Shown piece by piece: positions 58,367 through 64,000 of a stretch of 64,000 nt of DNA. The DNA lies in assembly GCF_009689585.1 (NCBI RefSeq), contig NZ_AP018694.1, positions 1,875,001 through 1,939,000 on the forward strand, written 5' to 3'. The notes beneath the pieces were generated by a model. It was not told the DNA's origin. It saw only the letters and a program-made list of their open reading frames with translations, and did not search any database. Origin of the DNA: Aquipluma nitroreducens. GTDB taxonomy: Bacteria; Bacteroidota; Bacteroidia; Bacteroidales; Prolixibacteraceae. Both the position numbers and the translations under genes were made by a program. Every line of letters starts with the position of its first letter. Positions within the stretch are counted from its first letter, which is position 1.

Positions 58367-59563
58367 TTATTTAGTATTTGACTCAATTGCATTAATAACT
58401 TCTTTTTTTATAAATCCGGTTCTGGAGTAAACAAATTTTCCTGCTTTATTAATTATAAAAATAGTAGGCCCAGATGAAACTCCATAATCTGACGCCACTT
58501 TTTTTGCTGCATAGAGTATTGGATACTCAATTTTCATCTTAGAAATGTAATCAGTCAGTTTTGTGCTATCAGGCTTTGTAAATTCTACTCCAAATACCCG
58601 CAATCCCATGTCCTTATATTTTTTTTGAATTTCATTTATATCACGTGTTGCAGCAACACAACCAGTGCAATATGGAAACCAAAATTCCAGCATTACTAAA
58701 TTGGCATCTATTTGGGAAAGAGTCACCAAATCACCAGCCATTGATGGTAATGTCCAATTAAGTGCAATTTTTCCTTTATAAGAATTGTCTTTCAGAATAT
58801 TTCCGTTCGTAGAAACAATTTTGTATTCGTCCTGTGTGTATTTTTTGTAATCAGGGTTACGCAAAGAATAATTGAAAAGAGAATCATTTATAGCTGGCGA
58901 TAAATCCAAGTTATTATAGGAAATAATCCAAGCAGGCGAATCCTCTTCAAAATAGCTAATGAACTGCCTTGGCAGATAATCCTTCTTACCAATCATTATG
59001 GAATAACTTCTGTTAGAATTTTTCCGTTGAACAATCTTTCCATTCATATCAATACCTTTTCCACGCATTAATATATCGAACTTATAGCAGGCAGTACCAT
59101 TGATAAATATATCTGAAAGTCGTTTGAATTGTACAGATGTGTCACTTAGCATTTGAGGCATTAGATTTCGTAATTGTTGAATTGAGAACATATTAAAAGG
59201 CATTCCGAACAAATCATCCGGCGATTTAACAGTATTATAAACCAGTTGTTTCTTTTCCTTATTCGTAAAAAAAGAACTCAATCCATTAAATCCAATATCG
59301 ATGGATTTTTTTGCAAAAAGGTATTGTGCACCAATGATTGTATCATTACTTTTAAAATCGTATAGTGCAATGGCAGAATCGCTCTTCCCTAATTCACCTG
59401 TCATTGGATTATAATTTTTAAAGGCAGCCTTATATTGAACGGTTGTTAGTTCTTGCAACTTTTTATTGGTCTTTAAAAGTATTTCTCGGTCTGAATCAGT
59501 GCAACTACAGAACAAAATGCCTAATAGAAAAAGCAAAAAAGTTGGTTTTAATTTCATCATCAT
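58367..59563 (-). CDS. TlpA-like thioredoxin lipoprotein, cassette gene
   Basis: A 398-aa protein with a lipoprotein signal (KLKPTFLLFLLGILFCSC, lipobox Cys near residue 21). The first 250 residues are a beta-rich region of unknown role. The C-terminal thioredoxin fold has the active site FPYCTGCVAAT (C-T-G-C in place of the common CxPC) and the cis-Pro in VSSGPTIFII. It probably reduces periplasmic disulfides or cytochrome c precursors. The downstream site 6 starts 7 bases after the stop. The cassette is about 1,380 bases with perfectly matched ends. Confidence 0.83.
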   Translation of the reverse strand: MMMKLKPTFLLFLLGILFCSCTDSDREILLKTNKKLQELTTVQYKAAFKNYNPMTGELGKSDSAIALYDFKSNDTIIGAQYLFAKKSIDIGFNGLSSFFTNKEKKQLVYNTVKSPDDLFGMPFNMFSIQQLRNLMPQMLSDTSVQFKRLSDIFINGTACYKFDILMRGKGIDMNGKIVQRKNSNRSYSIMIGKKDYLPRQFISYFEEDSPAWIISYNNLDLSPAINDSLFNYSLRNPDYKKYTQDEYKIVSTNGNILKDNSYKGKIALNWTLPSMAGDLVTLSQIDANLVMLEFWFPYCTGCVAATRDINEIQKKYKDMGLRVFGVEFTKPDSTKLTDYISKMKIEYPILYAAKKVASDYGVSSGPTIFIINKAGKFVYSRTGFIKKEVINAIESNTK

Positions 59564-59592
59564 AAATATTGAGGTTGAGTCTGTCTAATTTT

Positions 59593-59671
59593 GCCCATAA
59601 CATTTTTCAGCTCCTCGCAGAGCCGCACTGGCAGGGATACAATCCCGTCGGCCGTCTACTTGATTAACACC
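59593..59671 (-). repeat. attC-like site 7, short form
   Basis: 79 bases. The minus strand begins GGTGTTAAT, has an inner GACGGGATTGTATCCCTGCC hairpin region (GGGATTGTATCCC pairs GGGAT/ATCCC) and ends GTTATGGGC. GGTGTTAA is the exact reverse complement of TTAACACC at the 5' end of the same cassette, next to site 8. It lacks the long shared core. Confidence 0.7.
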
Positions 59672-59682
59672 GGTAATTTTTA

Positions 59683-60903
59683 TCATTTTAGATTATCCTT
59701 CAAATAATTAGCGATTTCATTTTCTATGTCTTGACTATACCCAGCTATTGTTAACACAAGTTTTCCTGTTGGATCGATAATGAAAAAAGACGGATAACCA
59801 ACCACATAGTATTTGTCGCCAACAGTTTTAGCTGAATGTAAAATGGTTGATTTAATTTTTTGCTCATTAGCAAATTTCGTTATCTTTTCTTCATTGTCAA
59901 TGTCGGTGCTGAAAACAGATAGAATTGAAAGCTTATTATTCCCATTAAATTCATTTTCCAGCCTGTTCATCATTTTTACGGCGTCCCAACAATGAGGACA
60001 CCATGTTCCAGTAAATTCGAGCATGATATATTTGCCAAGCAACTCTTTACTCGAAAGTTTGATCATTTTCCCCAATATGGGCAATTCCCAGTCAGGAGCA
60101 ACCTCTCCAATCTTCAACTGTTTGTATTTGATCTCTTTAGTGTTTTTCTCCAGTTTTCTCCCAAATAAACTTTCTTCACTGAAATAACTTGCAGGTAATT
60201 GAAAATCAACTTTTGTATTTGAAAATGTAGCGATAACGGATTGAGAACTCATCCCACTAATTAATTTATGTCTATAATAGAGTGGAAAAAGTTGCTCTTT
60301 CTCAAAACAAAGTTCAGTACTAAGTAAATAAGCTAATTTACTAGCTTTGATAACATACTTTATGCAATTCTTTCCACCAATTAAAGTGTCAGGTTTCTGT
60401 TCAATTATTTTTTCATTGTCGATTATTGATTTATCTATAAACTCACTCAATTCTTTCGGAGTAACAGTAAAATATAAAGAAGAACGATGAATTGCAGGAG
60501 AATAACCATTATCAAACTTAGTGTCTTTGAATCTCTTGGGGTAATCAAACAGAGTGTATTTGTTTATTGCGTTATTCTTTGATAAGTAAAAAGCATTATT
60601 GAAAAAGGCAATAAAGTCATTATTGTTTTTCTTGTATTGTTCATCTGTTTTGAAATAGTAGTAAAAACCGCACAGCGTATCAGTTGGCACTTTTTGGACA
60701 ATGAGAGTTGATGCAGAATGCAACGTACCCTGCTCGGAGCTTGTTATAACGAGATCGCAATCAGACTGATAGCTGGTAATAGTATTCAATTTGTCTGCAA
60801 TAATTTTTAGTTGCGCATACTTATTGGCATTTCTCGTCAGTAACTGTCCGTTTGTCATTCCACAAATGGCTGATAATAATAAAATTACGATTATCTTCTT
60901 CAT
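59683..60903 (-). CDS. TlpA-like thioredoxin, exported, cassette gene
   Basis: A 406-aa protein with signal peptide (MKKIIVILLLSAICGMTNG). A beta-rich region of about 250 residues is followed by a thioredoxin fold with FTGTWCPHCWDAVKMM (C-P-H-C active site, as in DsbA-type oxidases) and the cis-Pro in VGYPSFFII. It has the same architecture as the neighbouring cassette gene (398 aa) but a different active site, so one may act as oxidase or isomerase and the other as reductase; this is inference. Cassette ends are complementary over eight bases. Confidence 0.83.
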   Translation of the reverse strand: MKKIIVILLLSAICGMTNGQLLTRNANKYAQLKIIADKLNTITSYQSDCDLVITSSEQGTLHSASTLIVQKVPTDTLCGFYYYFKTDEQYKKNNNDFIAFFNNAFYLSKNNAINKYTLFDYPKRFKDTKFDNGYSPAIHRSSLYFTVTPKELSEFIDKSIIDNEKIIEQKPDTLIGGKNCIKYVIKASKLAYLLSTELCFEKEQLFPLYYRHKLISGMSSQSVIATFSNTKVDFQLPASYFSEESLFGRKLEKNTKEIKYKQLKIGEVAPDWELPILGKMIKLSSKELLGKYIMLEFTGTWCPHCWDAVKMMNRLENEFNGNNKLSILSVFSTDIDNEEKITKFANEQKIKSTILHSAKTVGDKYYVVGYPSFFIIDPTGKLVLTIAGYSQDIENEIANYLKDNLK

Positions 60904-60937
60904 AAAAATGATTACTTTGTCAGTTGCGATTATTATG

Positions 60938-61062
60938 GGTGTTAACGTAGGAATCCAAACACAGGGGCGGATTGCGGGCGATTTTCCTCTTAAGTCAATA
61001 GGTTGCTAAAGAGGAAACTTTCGCGCCGAAATCCATTACTGCCAAATTGATCTATACTTATT
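60938..61062 (-). repeat. attC-like site 8 (furthest upstream)
   Basis: About 125 bases; the right boundary is uncertain. The minus strand contains GGCAGTAATGGATTTCGG, then CTTTAGCAACC and GACTTAAGAGGAAAATCGCC, CCGCAATCCGCCCCTG and ends GTTAACACC. The middle is diverged, but the second half matches sites 3, 5 and 6. CCTCTTTAG/CTTAAGAGG can pair. Confidence 0.6.
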
Positions 61063-61144
61063 ATTATTATTTGTCTTCTGGTTCATGGTCCTGTTTGTTT
61101 TAATTTCTATCGGTCAACTTGCCGATCTTCGGTATTCTCCCAAA

Positions 61145-61717
61145 TCAATTGTTTTTCTGGTCAAGGGTTCCTAGCAACTTACCTGCATAGTATAATACCG
61201 CTAATGAAATCCCCAAACAGGGAAATAACCCCGAAATAAATCCTCTTATAAAACCTAGACTCACAGAAATCAAAATGAAATAAAAGAAATGCCCGCTACC
61301 GAACTTCAGGATTCGTTCAAGCCCACTCATTGATCTTGTAACCGAAACAATAAAATATGGAACAAAAAAACTTAATAAAATCCCCCCAAATCTGCTGTTC
61401 AGGTTGGCATTATGAGCCAGCGTGACGTACCCGTAAATGGAAATAATCACTATATTCAGGATAACAAGAAAAATACCTTCAATAACTTTATTCAGATAAC
61501 TCTTCTTTTTCTCCTCATTTTCTACTTTCTGAAGGTCTTCCTGATCTATTTCAAGAACTTCACATATCGAGCTCAGCGTCTTCCCACGATGTATATTTTC
61601 ATCGTTTTCTACCCGTTGAATTGTCCTTATATTGACTTTGGAAAGTTCTGCCAGCTCTTCCTGAGTCAGTCCTTTTAGTTTTCTTACTTCGCAAATCTTT
61701 TTGCCAATAACATTCAT
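61145..61717 (-). CDS. Cro/CI-type HTH protein with membrane helices, first cassette gene
   Basis: A 190-aa protein. Residues 4-60 are an XRE HTH (ICEVRKLKGLTQEELAELSK, NIRTIQRVEND). From about residue 75 four hydrophobic helices follow (VIEGIFLVILNIVIISIYGYV, GGILLSFFVPYFIVSV, FFYFILISVSLGFIRGF, LGISLAVLYYAGKLLG). This layout is known from Bacteroidota membrane-bound regulators. It precedes site 8. A TACCTTTA near 61740-61747 may be a -7 box. Target genes unknown. Confidence 0.8.
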   Translation of the reverse strand: MNVIGKKICEVRKLKGLTQEELAELSKVNIRTIQRVENDENIHRGKTLSSICEVLEIDQEDLQKVENEEKKKSYLNKVIEGIFLVILNIVIISIYGYVTLAHNANLNSRFGGILLSFFVPYFIVSVTRSMSGLERILKFGSGHFFYFILISVSLGFIRGFISGLFPCLGISLAVLYYAGKLLGTLDQKNN

Positions 61718-62183
61718 TTTCGAATAATATTTGGTTTGGTAAAGGTATTTCAGTTGACTTCTCTTGATAGCGGTTTTCTTACGACATTTCTACGACATTT
61801 GTCTTAATTCTTTCATTTGAAGTAAAAAAAAGCGTTCAAATACGTCGCCATTTGCATGACTATCCAAAATTATCAAAGTTTTATGTTTATCCGAGTATCT
61901 CAGGGGAAAATATGAATACAGTTTCACTTTTCCGGAAAGTAGCTCAAGATTCATAAACAGGTCAATTCTATTTGGTTAATTATCTCACCGTAAAACTTCA
62001 ACATTTCCGTTTAGAAACCCTTTAATCACAATATTTTCACCAATTTCCTAAAATGAGGATGTAATCCTGATCAACGACAAATCTTAGCTCTGTTCCTTCG
62101 ATAAAAGCAGCCCAAGTAATCTGATTATCCGTGCGGTCAGTTGCACCAATTTCTCTACATTAGCATCTTACCAGCACTAAATC
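61718..62183. other. 466-base gap between divergent genes
   Basis: No gene seen. It should contain the promoters of the HTH gene (TACCTTTA, minus strand, about 61740-61747) and of the 62184 gene (TACATTAG at 62156-62163), each one or two mismatches from the -7 consensus. Direct repeats TACGACATTT are near 61778-61800. There is no further attC-like site, so the array seems to start at the HTH cassette. Confidence 0.5.
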
Positions 62184-62729
62184 ATGGAGCAATACCACCA
62201 AAACTTAATCGAAATTTTAAAAAGGTATTTGTCGGACAACGACATCACCATTGTTTCTGAAAACGAAGGTTATTTTGAACTTTTCCACTTCAGTAAGCCG
62301 GATGTAGTTATTACTGCCCAATATCTATTGTCTTTACCTGTACACAAATATTTTCATGGGTCAAGCAATAATACCGAAATCGATACAATTGCCAGATTTG
62401 AAGTACCTGACGTTGAAGAGAAGTCACCACCAAACTTTTACATATTTCCCATCCACAACCCTAAACGTGGCAAGTTAAACTTTGCGGTGGTTCCAAGTCA
62501 AATCGTTATCGAAAGAACTCGCACAAGACATCAAAATGATCTCATTAAAAGACCTTTGGAGGTCACATTTTGGTTGATGCCTGATGATTGTCTATATGAT
62601 TGCACGAACATTTCAGCGGAAGGGGAATGGTTCTTTTTGTCGAAAGGTGCCAATGGTAGGATGGCCGATGACATCGATTGGAATTACACTCCTTTTCTAA
62701 ATAACTGGCAATTGTTGGTTAATATTTGA
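62184..62729 (+). CDS. Hypothetical protein
   Basis: A 181-aa protein I do not recognise. It starts MEQYHQNLIEILKRYLSDND, a helical N terminus. Then it has alternating strands with NFYIFPIHNPKRGKLNFAVVPS and RPLEVTFWLMPDDCLYD. No signal peptide or membrane segment, so cytosolic. The mixture of a helical start and a beta core would fit a nuclease-like or restriction-type fold, but no catalytic motif is clear. It lies on the plus strand at the high-coordinate side of the cassette array. Confidence 0.55.
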   Translation: MEQYHQNLIEILKRYLSDNDITIVSENEGYFELFHFSKPDVVITAQYLLSLPVHKYFHGSSNNTEIDTIARFEVPDVEEKSPPNFYIFPIHNPKRGKLNFAVVPSQIVIERTRTRHQNDLIKRPLEVTFWLMPDDCLYDCTNISAEGEWFFLSKGANGRMADDIDWNYTPFLNNWQLLVNI

Positions 62730-62932
62730 AAAAGGTCAATCTGGGACGATCTGGTGAGTCTGGTGTTTTAGAAAGGTATTTGGTCTTTAGCTACCCTAAA
62801 AACTCGTCTAAAAAGTTCCCATTAGTACTGGTTGCAATATCTGCATCTTTAGTTGGGTAAACATCTTTTCAGGTTACAGGAAGTAAAAAGGAAACCCTGA
62901 CAACTGTTTTACCAAATTGCCAGGGTTAGTTT

Positions 62933-63814
62933 CTAAGCATCAAGTCCCTTTCGTGTTGATCTTTCAATATTTACAATTTTCTTTATACTGTCTTTCCATT
63001 TGACGCGAGGATTTCTTTTCAATTTACCATACAGGTCTTTTACCCATTCCAAAGACTGACCAGCAATTAGTTCTTCTGCTCGAACTGATGTAGCGAAATC
63101 AGTTGCACCATTTACCTTTAAAATACCTTTTAAACGATTCGGTAACCCTATCCAAATAGCGTCTGTTACGTAAGGCAAAAGGATATTAACTAATTTAAGG
63201 GTATTTATATCCAAGGCAGGTTCACATGATACACTTGTATGAAAACCCAATAAATGTGCATGTTTTAACGAAGCTAAGCGTTCTTCAAAAGATGGAGCAT
63301 ACGGCTCCCAAAAATTCAATGTTTCAGAATCACTGGAACCAATGGTAAATCGGAACAGAATCTTGTCTTTATAACAATCAAAACTTTCACAAATTGACTC
63401 AATCACAGACAAATGAGGTTTGGTAACAACCAAAATATGATGACCATTTTCGAGTAACCGTTTCATAAATTCAAGTGAATAACTAAGATTCTCCGGCGAA
63501 ATATCATGGCTAGATGGAAACATCGTATATCCGTCTTTCTTTTTTAGCTTCGTCTGAAGTCTTGCTGAATTTACCTCTTCAATTTTCCAGCTATCGACTG
63601 TTTTCCGTTTGAATCGAACGGCCATGGATTTGGCGTAACAGTATTTACAATCATGAGCACATCCATTAATGAAATTGGCGTTCTGTGATGCCCATTCTCC
63701 CGTTCCTGCAACAAGTTTTTCTTTCTTTACGCCATTTGTAGAAGTTTCAACCAATGTTTTCTTTGTTGAATGCTCATTTTTATTTTCTCTTTTCACTGTA
63801 TTGTTATTTTTCAT
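62933..63814 (-). CDS. Radical SAM protein, SplB-like
   Basis: A 293-aa protein. The N-terminal 50 residues are Lys-rich. The iron-sulfur motif CxxxCxxC appears as NGCAHDCKYCYAKSMA (about residue 52). Later parts are radical SAM strands: ILVVTKPHLSVIE, ILFRFTIGSSD, FHTSVSCEPALD and DAIWIGLPNR. This resembles spore-photoproduct-lyase-related and Rv2578c-like families, whose members act on nucleic acid or have unknown substrates. No partner gene is apparent. It probably belongs to the accessory island. Confidence 0.82.
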   Translation of the reverse strand: MKNNNTVKRENKNEHSTKKTLVETSTNGVKKEKLVAGTGEWASQNANFINGCAHDCKYCYAKSMAVRFKRKTVDSWKIEEVNSARLQTKLKKKDGYTMFPSSHDISPENLSYSLEFMKRLLENGHHILVVTKPHLSVIESICESFDCYKDKILFRFTIGSSDSETLNFWEPYAPSFEERLASLKHAHLLGFHTSVSCEPALDINTLKLVNILLPYVTDAIWIGLPNRLKGILKVNGATDFATSVRAEELIAGQSLEWVKDLYGKLKRNPRVKWKDSIKKIVNIERSTRKGLDA

Positions 63815-63877
63815 TTTGTAACGATTTTTAATTTATTAATGAAGTCCATTACTTATAATTTTAGAGATCAAATGACC

Positions 63878-64000
63878 TCATATACTATCACTTATCTTCC
63901 ATGATTCACCACGTAAAATCCTTAGTATAACCGAAGACGAAACCCCGTATTCCTGTGCTAAACGAACTTTCCCGTAAACATGAGGAACATACTTACTCCG
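63878..64000 (-). CDS. 3' end of an HTH-containing protein (cut by window end)
   Basis: 41 codons up to TGA (63878-63880), reading KVRLAQEYGVSSSVILRILRGESWK near the end. This is a typical helix-turn-helix tail of phage-type homing endonucleases or small regulators. The N-terminal part lies beyond base 64000, so the family cannot be fixed. Confidence 0.5.
   Translation of the reverse strand, partial: RSKYVPHVYGKVRLAQEYGVSSSVILRILRGESWKISDSI

Noticed and set aside
51471-61062. CRISPR array
   Set aside because: The repeats are 35-155 bases, diverged, palindromic and separated by whole genes of 0.3-1.6 kb, not by 30-40-base spacers. No cas genes.

Overview
The window looks like chromosomal DNA of a free-living Bacteroidota, probably class Bacteroidia near the Prolixibacteraceae/Marinilabiliales. 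The lineage is inferred from gene types and not tested by phylogeny. Supporting signs are repeated matches to the Bacteroidota promoter (TTTG-N19-TAnnTTTG), a 16S-Ile-Ala-23S rRNA operon, many exported glycoside hydrolases, a men (menaquinone) cluster, and an NagB-deacetylase fusion of the kind found in Bacteroides.

Layout. 1-3400: minus-strand rRNA operon (23S 5' end, tRNA-Ala, tRNA-Ile, 16S) with four tandem promoters upstream. 3400-6100: decayed region with a frameshifted DUF2971 gene, a cluster of palindromes, an acetyltransferase and the tail of a NifA-type regulator. 6200-20600: DUF4056 protein, glycosyltransferase, GHL10 hydrolase, a large multi-PAS histidine kinase, CorA, PPK2 and Mfd. 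20600-37200: a ParDE-like pair, then carbohydrate genes (GH2, GH42, a heparan-acetyltransferase-like membrane protein, a ROK regulator and the NagB-deacetylase fusion), plus RadC and a polysaccharide deacetylase/FemAB-like pair. 37200-48850: upp, the menaquinone genes (hotdog-menF-menD-menB-menA, with a perfect 26-bp inverted repeat between menB and menA), a GH36-like hydrolase, an M24 peptidase and a three-gene envelope operon.

48905 to the end is an accessory island. It begins at the 3' half of a tRNA-Met gene, which I read as the distal attachment site; the other end would lie beyond 64000. Its core, about 51.4-61.7 kb, is the most interesting part. Eight consecutive minus-strand genes or gene remnants are each followed by an attC-like imperfect palindrome, as in an integron cassette array. 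In three cassettes the 8-9 bases at the cassette's 5' end are the reverse complement of the first box of the palindrome after the same gene (GTTAACACC/GGTGTTAAT, GTTATGGGC/GCCCATAAC, GTTAACGCC/GGCGTTAAT). Integron recombination leaves exactly this signature. Four of the sites share a long core containing CTTGACAGGAAA or a close variant. No IntI-type integrase is visible; a compact 196-aa tyrosine recombinase sits at the low-coordinate end.

All eight cassette products look exported or membrane-bound: two TlpA-like thioredoxins, two lipoproteins, an S41 protease with a frameshift, a YcxB-GspG fusion, an HTH membrane protein and a small anchored protein. An IS4-family element with 9-bp target duplications has inserted into one cassette. 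Beyond the array lie an unknown gene, a radical SAM protein and the end of an HTH protein.
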